Below are positions 33,801 to 42,839 of a DNA stretch of 61,904 bases, piece after piece. The stretch is from Armatimonadota bacterium (GTDB lineage: Bacteria; Armatimonadota; UBA5829). The notes beneath the pieces were generated by a model. That model saw nothing but the letters and a program-made list of their open reading frames with translations. It had not been told where the DNA came from and did not search any database. The stretch spans positions 1 to 61,904 of the forward strand of contig JBDKUO010000056.1 in NCBI GenBank assembly GCA_039679645.1. Direction: 5' to 3'. Each line of letters begins with the position of its first letter. The first letter of the stretch is position 1. Made by a program: the position numbers and the translations under genes.

Positions 33801-36410
33801 ATGAACGACTTTGCGGATAAGTTAATAAATAGCAGGGCATGGATGATGGAGGGCTGGAGCCCGTCCGAACCGCCGCACACTGAAGAAGAGGGCGGATGCG
33901 GGGTTACGGGGTTTGCCTGTTCCATTCCTGTCGGCGGCAGGCACATTTATGAGCCGTCCGTGCAGATGCATAACCGCGGCAACGGCAAGGGCGGCGGAAT
34001 CGCGGCTGTGGGTATGGTGCCGGAACAGCTCGGCGTCTCGCGGGATGTGCTTACCAACGATTACATACTTCAAATAGCGCTGCTGGACCCGGCTGCCAGG
34101 AATGCAGTCGAAGCGGACTACGTTAACCCCATGTTCGATATCCATCATGCCCAGCAGGTCGGCCATATCGACAACTGGCAGGATATCGAAGGGCTTCCGG
34201 TCTGCCCGCCTGAGATCTGCCGTTATTTTGTAAAACCCAAGAAAGATGTGCTCGCTGCTTTTGCGCAAAAGCGCGGTCTTGACGGGTTATCCCCGCGTGA
34301 CATAGAAGAGGAGTTCCTTTTCCAGAACGCATTTGAACTCAACAACAAATATTATGCTGCCATGGGCGACAAGCAGGCTTTTGTGATGAGCCAGGGCCGC
34401 AACATGATGATCCTGAAGATCGTCGGTTACGCCGAGCAGATCGTCACCTACTATCAGCTCGATGACTTCAAGGCGCATGTCTGGATCGCTCACCAGAGAT
34501 ATCCTACACGCGGACGTGTGTGGCACCCAGGCGGCGCGCACCCGTTCTGCGGCATGAACGAGGCCCTGGTGCACAACGGTGACTTCGCTAACTATTATTC
34601 TGTGTGCGAGTATCTGGCCCAGAGAAATATCAAGCCGCTGTTTCTGACCGATACCGAGGTATCTATACTGGTCTTTGATCTCTGGAGCAGGGTCTATAAA
34701 TATCCGCTGGAGTATATAATCGAGGGCCTGGCGCCCACCAGTGAGCGTGACTTCGATATGCTGCCCAAAAAGAAGCAGGAAGTGTATAAGCGGATACAGC
34801 AGGACCATATCCATGCTTCACCGGACGGGCCGTGGTTCTTTATTATCGCCAGGAATGATGTCGAAAACGACGCATTCCAGCTCCTGGGAATCACAGACAC
34901 GGCTATGCTCAGGCCACAGGTATTCGCGCTGCAGGACGGTGAGGTCCAGATCGGCCTGATCTGTTCCGAGAAACAGGCAATAGATGCAACTCTTGCCAGC
35001 CTTGCGCGTGAGGACAGCCGGTTCTGCACGGTAGCCGACAACTATTGGAACGCTCGCGGCGGCAGCTATACGGACGGCGGCACTTTTGTCTTCACCCTTA
35101 ACCATCAGGACGATGGGTCGTATAAGCTGAGCTGCGCGGACAAGTTTGGAAGAGAGCGCAAAGCAGACAGCGGAGAGCTGAAAGCAGGTGAACCTGTTGC
35201 TATAAATGAGGCCGTAGCAAATATTCCGGCGCTGCTTGCTGATGAGAGCGGAGTATCGCTCTTTAAGGCTCTAAAGAAAGCTGCATCTGGAATGAGTCTT
35301 GAGGACTTTAAGAGCCTGTGCAGCTCGATCATATCTACTGTTCAGACTGACGACCAGCGTCCGGCTGCAATAAACGGCCTGACACTTATGATCGACCGCC
35401 GCTATCACACGGGCGTAAACAGGCATGCAAGAATAGTTGAAGCTGTGGTCAATACGCTTACGGCTATATTTGAATCGGTGCCGTCCATAGTCGACGGCGG
35501 CAGTTCAAAATATGCCCGTGTGGACTGGGAGACCCGCGACGCCATGAGGGCTCCGATGGGCGATGAGGAAGTGTTGATCGTTAACGGTCACGACTTCCCG
35601 CCGGAGGGCGATGAGTGCGACGCTAGGCTGGTCTACGAAGCCTATGAAAAGGGCTGGAAGAAATTCATCTGTCACAGCTATATCGGGCAGAGGTTCCTCG
35701 GCTCGGGTCTGGGCCCGGAATCGGTCGACTGCCGGATAGACGCTTACGGCAGCACCGGCGACTACCTTGCTTCCGGTTTGGATGGCGCGGTGATAGTGGT
35801 TCACGGCAACGCTCAGGACCAGCTCGCTCAGATCATGAGGGGCGGCAAGTTGGTAATCCACGGCGATGTCGGCCAGACGTTTATGTATGGCGCCAAGGGC
35901 GGCGACGTATTTATCAGGGGCAATGCCGCTGGAAGACCGTTAATCAATGCGGTCGGCTGCCCGAAAGCGATTATAAACGGCACCTGCCTGGACTTTTTGG
36001 CTGAGTCGTTTATGGCCGGTGATCCGCTAAATGGCGGCGGGTTCGTAATATTGAACGGTGTGAAGTTCGACAGTGACGGCACTATCATCGACCTGGATAC
36101 GCCGTATTCGGGCTCGAACCTGTTCTCGCTGGCTTCGGGCGGCGCGATCTATGTCCGCGATCCGCACAACACTCTCGATGACGAACAGCTCAACGGCGGC
36201 GAGTATTATGAGCTTACCGACGCTGATTGGAAGCTGATTGAGCCTTATCTGGAAGAAAACGCACGGCTCTTTGATATATCCGTTGATCGTCTGCTTACAG
36301 TAGACGGCAAGACACTGGAACCCAGGCAGGTCTATCGCAAGGTAGCTCCGGCGCGCAAAGTTGTCGCTGCTGCTGTCGCGGATGATGCAACGGACTGTGA
36401 CGAAGACTAG
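33801..36410 (+). CDS. Class II glutamine amidotransferase fused to glutamate-synthase GXGXG domain
   Basis: The 869-residue protein joins a class II glutaminase domain (EEEGGCGVTGFAC, presumed nucleophile Cys33; HNRGNGKGGG; WIAHQRYPTRGRVWHPGGAHPF split over about 228-250; EALVHNGDFANYY) to a C-terminal GXGXG beta-helix (YIGQRFLGSGLG, ASGLDGAVIVVHGNAQDQL, GDVFIRGNAAGRPLINAVG, residues about 610-740). The central FMN domain of a normal glutamate synthase large subunit is absent and is encoded separately just upstream. Cys33 is not N-terminal, so a propeptide would have to be removed. GAGG lies 5 bases before the ATG. Confidence 0.9.
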   Translation: MNDFADKLINSRAWMMEGWSPSEPPHTEEEGGCGVTGFACSIPVGGRHIYEPSVQMHNRGNGKGGGIAAVGMVPEQLGVSRDVLTNDYILQIALLDPAARNAVEADYVNPMFDIHHAQQVGHIDNWQDIEGLPVCPPEICRYFVKPKKDVLAAFAQKRGLDGLSPRDIEEEFLFQNAFELNNKYYAAMGDKQAFVMSQGRNMMILKIVGYAEQIVTYYQLDDFKAHVWIAHQRYPTRGRVWHPGGAHPFCGMNEALVHNGDFANYYSVCEYLAQRNIKPLFLTDTEVSILVFDLWSRVYKYPLEYIIEGLAPTSERDFDMLPKKKQEVYKRIQQDHIHASPDGPWFFIIARNDVENDAFQLLGITDTAMLRPQVFALQDGEVQIGLICSEKQAIDATLASLAREDSRFCTVADNYWNARGGSYTDGGTFVFTLNHQDDGSYKLSCADKFGRERKADSGELKAGEPVAINEAVANIPALLADESGVSLFKALKKAASGMSLEDFKSLCSSIISTVQTDDQRPAAINGLTLMIDRRYHTGVNRHARIVEAVVNTLTAIFESVPSIVDGGSSKYARVDWETRDAMRAPMGDEEVLIVNGHDFPPEGDECDARLVYEAYEKGWKKFICHSYIGQRFLGSGLGPESVDCRIDAYGSTGDYLASGLDGAVIVVHGNAQDQLAQIMRGGKLVIHGDVGQTFMYGAKGGDVFIRGNAAGRPLINAVGCPKAIINGTCLDFLAESFMAGDPLNGGGFVILNGVKFDSDGTIIDLDTPYSGSNLFSLASGGAIYVRDPHNTLDDEQLNGGEYYELTDADWKLIEPYLEENARLFDISVDRLLTVDGKTLEPRQVYRKVAPARKVVAAAVADDATDCDED

Positions 36411-36668
36411 GGTCTGGGCGGATGAAATACAAGTTCGGGCGGATCTGTGATCCGGCCCGCAAATGACCAAATGGCATCTCCGATGCCACAACGTAATGCT
36501 TGAAAATTAAATGTATGGCTAACGGGATCATAGATCCCGGGGTTGTCCTATGGGGCTAGATTGCAAATCTGCCCCAACAATAGCACTTTCTTACTCCCTC
36601 TCCCATTGCCGGGAGAGGGTTGGGGTGAGGGGGACATAGCCCTCCCCTAACATGAATGAGGAACGTAT
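36411..36668. repeat. Cluster of palindromic hairpins and a REP-like element
   Basis: Five hairpins follow in 200 bases: CGGATC/GATCCG (36436-36459, extended), GGCAT/ATGCC (36473-36487), CGGGATC/GATCCCG (36523-36539), GGGGC..AGAT..ATCT..GCCCC (36552-36575), and CCCTCTCCC/GGGAGAGGG with GTTGGGGTGAGGG (36594-36632). The last resembles a repeat that is widespread in unrelated bacterial genomes. No gene is present. Confidence 0.75.
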
Positions 36669-37232
36669 ATGAGTAACTCGGCAACGATTACAAAAATAGA
36701 TCAGAGCCTGCTTGAAAAGCTGGACCCCAAGGGTGAGCTTAATCTGGCGTCTTGTCTGCAGTGCGGACGGTGCTCGGCTGGCTGCACGATGCGCCTTGAG
36801 ATGGGCATCCTTCCCCACCAGATGAACCGGATGGTCCTGCTGGGTATGGAAGACGAACTGCTTTCGAGCAAGGCCATATGGACCTGCGCGTCATGCCATA
36901 CTTGCGTATCGCGCTGCCCTATGAAGGTAAACACACCGGCGCTCATCGACAGGCTCCGCGAGATGGCAAAAAGCGCCCCGACTCAGGACCTGGAGAAGAT
37001 CAGGACCTTTAACGACGAAATGCTTAAGTCGATGAAGCTCTTCGGGCGAGTCTATGAGATGGGCATGATGGGCTTTTACAAGATGCGCACACGGGACCTC
37101 TTCAGCGATTTGGCCAAGTTCCCGACCATGCTCGCCAAGGGCAAGATGAAGATATTCCCGCCGCGCACTCGGGCGCGTAAGGCGGTCTCGACAATATTCG
37201 ACCGGGTGCATCGCGCACGGAGGGCAAAATGA
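36669..37232 (+). CDS. hdrC: Heterodisulfide reductase-like subunit C
   Basis: The 187-residue protein has the two [4Fe-4S] motifs of HdrC, CLQCGRCSAGC (residues 29-39) and CASCHTCVSRC (about 72-82), a helical core, and a basic C-terminus (RTRARKAVSTIFDRVHRARRAK). HdrC wires electrons from HdrA to the catalytic HdrB. GAGG lies 7 bases before the ATG. It stands directly before hdrB, as usual, with only a hairpin-rich spacer between. In this cluster the final acceptor is probably not a heterodisulfide but MetF/MetV or another partner. Confidence 0.95.
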   Translation: MSNSATITKIDQSLLEKLDPKGELNLASCLQCGRCSAGCTMRLEMGILPHQMNRMVLLGMEDELLSSKAIWTCASCHTCVSRCPMKVNTPALIDRLREMAKSAPTQDLEKIRTFNDEMLKSMKLFGRVYEMGMMGFYKMRTRDLFSDLAKFPTMLAKGKMKIFPPRTRARKAVSTIFDRVHRARRAK

Positions 37233-37248
37233 CACACAACCCAGTTGC

Positions 37249-37290
37249 TTCGGCAGCGAAGCTGCCGGAGCCGGGCACACAGTGCCCGAG
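37249..37290. repeat. Two palindromic hairpins between hdrC and hdrB
   Basis: CGGCAGC-GAA-GCTGCCG (37251-37267) and CGGGCAC-ACA-GTGCCCG (37272-37288) are perfect and have three-base loops. They lie inside the operon, so they are more likely RNA-processing or stability elements than terminators. Confidence 0.7.
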
Positions 37291-37311
37291 AAGCCTACGG
37301 AGGGTTAGGTG

Positions 37312-38169
37312 ATGAAATATTCATTCTTTCCGGGCTGCTCTATGGAGTCGACCGCTCACGACTTTGAGATGTCGACTCTGGCGGTCGCAAAAGCCTTAGG
37401 AATCCAGATGGAAGAACTGCCGGACTGGAGCTGCTGCGGCTCGACCCCGGCGCACGCCACCGACTCGCTATTAGCCGTATCGCTTCCGGCTCGGAACCTG
37501 GCTATAGCGCAGGGACTTGGCAGCGACCTGATCGTCTGCTGCGCATCCTGCTACGGCAGGCTGGCGACGGCTAACCGCGATCTAGCTCATGATGCCCAGC
37601 TTCGCGCCCAGGTCTCGGATATTATCGGACAGCAATACGATGGAAAAGTAAAGGTTCGACACTTTTTGCAGCTGCTCCGAGATGATTACGGCATCCCGGA
37701 GATCAAGGACAATATAGTCAAAAGTCTGAACGGTCTTAAGGTGGCTTGTTATTATGGGTGCCTGCTCACCAGACCAAAGGAACTCAGCATTCTGGATGAC
37801 CCTGAGGACCCGCAAGTGCTGGAAGATATTCTCTCGGCTGCCGGAGCTGATCCTGTCGAGTGGCCTTATAAGACAGAGTGCTGTGGCGCCAGTTTTTCGA
37901 TCACTCGCACCGATACTGTAAAGCACCTGGCAGGTGACATACTCCGTATGGCAAAAATGAGCGGTGCGGACTGCATAGCAGTGGCGTGTCCTCTGTGTCA
38001 GAGCAATCTGGATTTGCGCCAGTCCGATATTGAAAAAGAGACCGGCGAGAAGATAGGCCTGCCTGTGTTCTTCTTCACCCAGCTTTTAGGTAAGGCTCTC
38101 GGGCTTTCGGACTCTGAGCTTGGTATAAACAAATTGATGGTCAGTCCGGCTGGAATTGCCGGTCTTTAG
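37312..38169 (+). CDS. hdrB: Heterodisulfide reductase-like subunit B
   Basis: The 285-residue protein carries the CCG domains that hold the unusual non-cubane [4Fe-4S] clusters of HdrB. The first has SFFPGCSMES, SCCGSTPAH and CCASCYG; the second CYYGCLL, ECCGASF and CPLCQSN. These cysteine sets appear complete, so it should be catalytically competent in thiol/disulfide or related chemistry. GGAGGG about 8 bases upstream favours the ATG at 37312 over a GTG one codon earlier. It follows hdrC; a hairpin-rich spacer separates it from the HdrA fusion. Confidence 0.95.
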   Translation: MKYSFFPGCSMESTAHDFEMSTLAVAKALGIQMEELPDWSCCGSTPAHATDSLLAVSLPARNLAIAQGLGSDLIVCCASCYGRLATANRDLAHDAQLRAQVSDIIGQQYDGKVKVRHFLQLLRDDYGIPEIKDNIVKSLNGLKVACYYGCLLTRPKELSILDDPEDPQVLEDILSAAGADPVEWPYKTECCGASFSITRTDTVKHLAGDILRMAKMSGADCIAVACPLCQSNLDLRQSDIEKETGEKIGLPVFFFTQLLGKALGLSDSELGINKLMVSPAGIAGL

Positions 38170-38413
38170 ATTAGATGGTCCGGGATTTGAATCCCGGACT
38201 CCGGTATGGGGGATATTTATCCCCTGCATGTGTTTATGGTAATTGGTTCGGGGACTAAAGTCCCGAGAACTTGCATCCGGGAGTTAACTCCCGGATGATC
38301 AAGGAAATTCTATGCGGGTGCCATCAGATATAGCGCCCGATCAAAGAAGTTGTTCATTAGTTTCGCGTTTTCGCTCTTTCGCGCTTTCGCGATTGTGAGG
38401 CTGAGATATTATT
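38170..38413. repeat. Four palindromic hairpins and a TTTCGCG repeat before the HdrA fusion
   Basis: Perfect hairpins occur at 38179-38198 (TCCGGGATT/AATCCCGGA), 38209-38224 (GGGGATA/TATCCCC), 38249-38266 (CGGGGACT/AGTCCCGA, one base bulged) and 38275-38296 (a 22-base palindrome centred on GTTAAC). A degenerate TTTCGCG-type run (38360-38394) follows. No gene is present. Confidence 0.75.
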
Positions 38414-41400
38414 ATGGCAATCAAGAAATCGGAAAATGGCCCTGTAGGGGCGGTAATGGTCGCAGGGGGCGGCATAGCCGGAATCCAGGCGTCGCTGGAT
38501 CTCGCGAACTCTGGTTATAAGGTCTACCTGGTGGAGAAGTCGCCGTCTGTCGGCGGAAAGATGGCCCAGCTCGACAAGACCTTCCCGACGGGCGACTGCG
38601 CCACTTGTATCATATCGCCGAAACTGGTCGAATGCTCGCGAAACCTCAATATCGAAATAATACCTCAGTCGCAGGTCGAAGAGCTTACCGGCGAATCGGG
38701 CAGCTTCAAGGTCAAGCTTAAGCAGAGAGCGCGCTTTGTTGATATCAATAAGTGCAGCGCCTGCGGTGACTGCGAGAAAGTATGCCCTATAAATGTGCCC
38801 GACCCGTTCAACAGGGGTCTGGCTAAGCATACGGCGATCCATAAAGTGACCGCCCAGGCTGTGCCGAATGCGTATGTGATCGAAAAGCGCGACAGACCGC
38901 CGTGTGTCAGCGCCTGCCCTATGGGCCAGAACGTCCAGGCTTATGTCGCTCTTATCGCCAAAGGCAAGTTTGCAGAGGCAGCCGAGATTATCAAGCGTGA
39001 CAACCCGCTGCCGCTCATCTGCGGCTATGTCTGCCACAGGCCGTGCGAGAGCGAGTGCCAGCAGGGCAGATACGGCGAACCCATCTCTATAAGAAACCTC
39101 AAGCGCTTTGCAGTTGAGCACGCCGGTTCGCCGACACCCAACACCCAACACCCAACACCCGACACCTCCAAGGTGGCGATAATCGGTTCGGGACCGGCAG
39201 GCCTTGCTGCAGCCGATTATCTTGCTCGGAAGGGCTACGCAGTCACAATTTATGAGGCCATGAGTGTGCCGGGCGGTATGATGAGAGCCGGTATTCCAGA
39301 CTTCCGTCTTCCGCGCAAGGTCCTCGACAGCCAGATCAAAGATATTCTCGATTTGGGCGTGGAGCTAAAGTGCAACTCACCCATTGGCTCGGATACGACA
39401 ATCGACAGCATCTTGAAGAGCGGCTACAAGGCTGTGTTTGCCGCAGTCGGTGCCCAGAACAGCACTGATCTGGGCATCAAAGGTGAAGAGCTTAATGGTG
39501 TCCGGCCAGGAATCGAGTTCATCAAGCAGGTAAACCTTGGCGAGAAAGTCTCGCTTGGCAATAAAGTTGCCGTGATAGGCGCGGGCAACGCTGCTATGGA
39601 TATAGCGAGAACGGCTGTCCGCCTGGGCGTGAAGGATGTAACTATCATATATCGCCGCACCAAGTGCGAGATGCCCGCTGACCCGGCCGAGGTCGAGGAT
39701 GCCATCAAAGAAGGCGTCAAGTTTGTCTTCCTCACTAACCCCAAGCGGTTCGTGGGAGATGGCGGCAAGCTTACCGGTATCGAATGCCTGGATATGAAGC
39801 TTTCGGACGAGCGCGACGCTTCCGGCAGGCGCAGACCTGTCGCAGTCGAAGGCTCAGAGCACATCATTGAGTGCGACGACGCCATCCTGGCTACAGGCCA
39901 GAAAGTCGACCTGAGCTTTATGATGGGATGCGAGCTTGGAGTAAATAAGTGGGGCCTGCTCAATGTAGACCGCGTGACCCTCGCGACCGACAAGCCCGGC
40001 ATCTTTGCAGGCGGCGATGTGGTCGCAGGCGCAGGGACTTTGAGCGAGGCGGTAGCCGCAGGTAAGCGGGCTGCTGTTTCTATAGAGAGATATCTTAAGG
40101 GTGAGGACATGGTCGAGGGCCGCGATGCCGACAGCCGTATTTGGACTGATGAGAGGCACCGCGAACTCGAGCTTGCCCAGAGGCGTGAAAAGCGCCTGAA
40201 GAGTGCGCGTGTCCAGCCGGACAAGCCGGACGGGTCGTACTCAGAGGCCAAAGCTATTGAAGAGGCGAGCCGGTGTCTGGCATGCGGAGTCTGCTGCGAG
40301 TGCGGGGAGTGCGTAAAGGCATGTCTGGCTAAGGCCATTGATCACAATATGCAGGACTCGTATCGTGAGCTGGAGGTCGGCGCAGTTGTGCTGGCTCCGG
40401 GTTATGAAGAGTTCGACGCTACAATCCGCGGAGAGTTCGGCTTCGGCAGATACGCGAATGTGGTCACCAATGTCCAGTTTGAAAGGCTCCTTTCGGCAGG
40501 CGGGCCATATGCTGGCCACCTTCAGAGGATATCGGATGGCAGGGAACTCAAGAAAGTAGCCTTTATCCAGTGCGTTGGTTCGCGTGACGCGGCCAATAAC
40601 CGGCCTTACTGCTCATCTGTGTGCTGCATGGCGGCAATCAAAGAGTCTGTTGTTGCCAAAGACCACACACCGGGTCTTGAGACCACCATCTTCTACACCG
40701 ATATACGCGCGTTCGGCAAGGACTTCGACAGATATTATGAGCGCGCCAAGACAGGCGGGGTGCGCTTTGAGCGCAGCCAGATATCGCGTGTGGTCGAAAT
40801 GCCCGATACCAAGAGCTTGAGGCTTTCATATCTCAAGGACGGAAAGCCCGTTGATGAAGAGTTCGATATGGTAGTCCTCTCCACTGGTATGAGACCCAGC
40901 GAGGAGGCTCTGCGCACTGCAAAAGCGGTCGGTATTGAGTTAAACGAGTGCGGGTTCTGCAAGTCGAGTGAGTTTGCTGCTGTGGCTACCAGCCGTGATG
41001 GAATCTTCGTCGCCGGAGCTTTCCAGGAACCTAAAGACATTCCTGAGACGGTTACCCAGGCGAGCGCAGCGGCCGCTATGGCTATGGAGATGCTCTCACC
41101 TGCGCGCGGCACGCTGGTCACGCACAAGCAGTATCCCAAAGAGCGCGACGTCATCGACGAAGAGCCTAGAATCGGCGTCTTTATATGCCACTGCGGAATC
41201 AATATTGCAAGTGTGGTGGATGTGGAGAAGGTCGTAGAGGCTGCCAAGAGCATGCCTTATGTCGCCTTTGCCGACCACCAGATGTATGCCTGTGCGGACA
41301 ACACTCAGGACTATATGAAGCAGATCATAAATGAGTATAATCTGAACCGCCTGATAGTGGCGTCCTGCACGCCTCGTACACATGAGGCGCTCTTTAGAGA

Positions 41401-42802
41401 GACAGCCCGCGAGTGTGGGCTTAATCCATACCTGGTGGATATGGCGAATATCCGCGACCAATGTTCGTGGGTCCACTCAAAGGACCCTGACGCAGCGACC
41501 GCCAAGGCTATCGACCTGGTCAAAATGGCAGTCGGCAGATCGGCAAAGCTCACCGCTCTGGAGACTGAGGAACTGCCTGTCGTGCAGACTGCATTGGTGA
41601 TCGGCGGAGGGCCCAGCGGCATGAGTTCAGCTTTGAGCCTTGCAAAGCAGGGCTTCCTGGTCAATCTGGCAGAGAAATTGGATAAACTCGGCGGCAGGCT
41701 CGCTCCCGGCAAGATCCGGGATAAGCTAATTGCCGATGTCGAGAAGCACCCTATGATCAGGACATTCCTTTCGTCCAAGGTCGAAAAGCTCAGCGGATTT
41801 GTCGGCAACTTCACCAGTGAGATCAAGACACCGGAGGGAATGGTCGATATCGAGCACGGTGCGCTGATCATTGCAATAGGCGGACGTGAGTATAAACCGA
41901 CAGAATATCTCTACGGCCAGGACAAACGCGTTCTTACTCAGCGCGAGCTTGAGAACAAGTTCTCGATGGTGAGCGAGCTAGCAGCCAGGCCCACTGTCGC
42001 TATGATCCAGTGTGTGGGCTCACGAAACGAGCAGAGGCCGTTCTGCAGCCGGTCTTGCTGCACCGACGCAGTCAAGAACGCTATCCGCATAAAAGAGATG
42101 CGGCCGGACTCCAAAGTTATCGTGCTCTACAGAGACATGCGCACTTACGGCGCAAACGAGCTATTCTATCAGAAAGCGCGTGAGATGGGCGTTATCTTCC
42201 TGAGATACGACCCCGAGAACCCGCCCGAAGTGACCGGTGGCGATAAACTCAAGCTCAAGTTTATGGAGACTGAGCTCAAGATGCCGGTCAACCTGGATGT
42301 GGATATGCTGCTGCTTTCAGTCGGGACATCTCCTGCAGTGGAAAACCAGGAGATATCTGATCTGGCGAAGCTTCCGCTCAATGCGGACGGTTTCTTCCTG
42401 GAGGCGCATGTAAAGCTGCGTCCTGTGGACTTCGCGTCAGAAGGCATCTTCCTTTGCGGAAGCGCCCATTCGCCGAAGAACACTGTCGAGAATATCCAGC
42501 AGGGAAGAGCCGCAGCCGGTAGAGCCGCAACGGTCATCTCGAAGAAGACGATGAACGTCGGCGGTCAGGTGAGTGTAGTAGACACCAGAAAGTGCGTTTC
42601 GTGCCTGACATGTGTAAAGGTGTGCCCGTTCGGAGCGCCTGAGGTGAGCAAAACCAACGGCAAGAACCGTGTCGAGATTCAGGCGGCCAAGTGTATGGGC
42701 TGCGGAAGCTGCGCCTCGGCGTGCCCTGCCAAAGCTATCGAGCTGCATCACTTTATGGACAAGCAGGTCTCTGCCGCCATTGAAGCGCTGCTCAGAGCGT
42801 AA
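38414..42802 (+). CDS. HdrA-GltD-HdrA fusion flavoprotein, 1462 residues
   Basis: The protein is a tandem HdrA with an inserted GltD. Residues 1-155 start an HdrA (GGGIAGIQASLDLANSGY, then CSACGDCEKVCPINVP). About 158-560 is a complete GltD-like NAD(P)H:glutamate synthase small subunit (PPCVSACPMGQNVQ, GSGPAGLAAADYLARKG near 257, GAGNAAMDIARTAVRLG). The first HdrA resumes with CECGECVKACLAKAI (about 629) and IQCVGSRDAANNRPYCSSVCC (about 717, in two parts). A second HdrA begins at RIGVFICHCGINI (about 919), with GGGPSGMSSALSLA (1063) and IQCVGSRNEQRPFCSRSCC (1197). A C-terminal 2x[4Fe-4S] ferredoxin ends it (1394-1441). A linker at residues 240-252 is encoded by a dispersed repeat. It could take NAD(P)H electrons and bifurcate them between ferredoxin and HdrBC. 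Confidence 0.93.
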   Translation: MAIKKSENGPVGAVMVAGGGIAGIQASLDLANSGYKVYLVEKSPSVGGKMAQLDKTFPTGDCATCIISPKLVECSRNLNIEIIPQSQVEELTGESGSFKVKLKQRARFVDINKCSACGDCEKVCPINVPDPFNRGLAKHTAIHKVTAQAVPNAYVIEKRDRPPCVSACPMGQNVQAYVALIAKGKFAEAAEIIKRDNPLPLICGYVCHRPCESECQQGRYGEPISIRNLKRFAVEHAGSPTPNTQHPTPDTSKVAIIGSGPAGLAAADYLARKGYAVTIYEAMSVPGGMMRAGIPDFRLPRKVLDSQIKDILDLGVELKCNSPIGSDTTIDSILKSGYKAVFAAVGAQNSTDLGIKGEELNGVRPGIEFIKQVNLGEKVSLGNKVAVIGAGNAAMDIARTAVRLGVKDVTIIYRRTKCEMPADPAEVEDAIKEGVKFVFLTNPKRFVGDGGKLTGIECLDMKLSDERDASGRRRPVAVEGSEHIIECDDAILATGQKVDLSFMMGCELGVNKWGLLNVDRVTLATDKPGIFAGGDVVAGAGTLSEAVAAGKRAAVSIERYLKGEDMVEGRDADSRIWTDERHRELELAQRREKRLKSARVQPDKPDGSYSEAKAIEEASRCLACGVCCECGECVKACLAKAIDHNMQDSYRELEVGAVVLAPGYEEFDATIRGEFGFGRYANVVTNVQFERLLSAGGPYAGHLQRISDGRELKKVAFIQCVGSRDAANNRPYCSSVCCMAAIKESVVAKDHTPGLETTIFYTDIRAFGKDFDRYYERAKTGGVRFERSQISRVVEMPDTKSLRLSYLKDGKPVDEEFDMVVLSTGMRPSEEALRTAKAVGIELNECGFCKSSEFAAVATSRDGIFVAGAFQEPKDIPETVTQASAAAAMAMEMLSPARGTLVTHKQYPKERDVIDEEPRIGVFICHCGINIASVVDVEKVVEAAKSMPYVAFADHQMYACADNTQDYMKQIINEYNLNRLIVASCTPRTHEALFRETARECGLNPYLVDMANIRDQCSWVHSKDPDAATAKAIDLVKMAVGRSAKLTALETEELPVVQTALVIGGGPSGMSSALSLAKQGFLVNLAEKLDKLGGRLAPGKIRDKLIADVEKHPMIRTFLSSKVEKLSGFVGNFTSEIKTPEGMVDIEHGALIIAIGGREYKPTEYLYGQDKRVLTQRELENKFSMVSELAARPTVAMIQCVGSRNEQRPFCSRSCCTDAVKNAIRIKEMRPDSKVIVLYRDMRTYGANELFYQKAREMGVIFLRYDPENPPEVTGGDKLKLKFMETELKMPVNLDVDMLLLSVGTSPAVENQEISDLAKLPLNADGFFLEAHVKLRPVDFASEGIFLCGSAHSPKNTVENIQQGRAAAGRAATVISKKTMNVGGQVSVVDTRKCVSCLTCVKVCPFGAPEVSKTNGKNRVEIQAAKCMGCGSCASACPAKAIELHHFMDKQVSAAIEALLRA
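39133..39167. repeat. GGTGTTR-type repeat inside the HdrA fusion gene
   Basis: On the plus strand this reads as tandem ACACCCA words, the inverse of the intergenic repeat family. It is in frame and encodes the low-complexity peptide TPNTQHPTPDTS between the ferredoxin-like and flavin parts of the GltD domain. Confidence 0.9.
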
Positions 42803-42839
42803 TTTATAGTTGAGAATCAAGAATTGAGAGATCAATCGT

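Noticed and set aside
38357-39151. 264-residue minus-strand ORF opposite the start of the HdrA fusion
   Set aside because: It runs antisense through conserved HdrA and GltD motifs, starts inside the repeat and shows no recognisable protein features.
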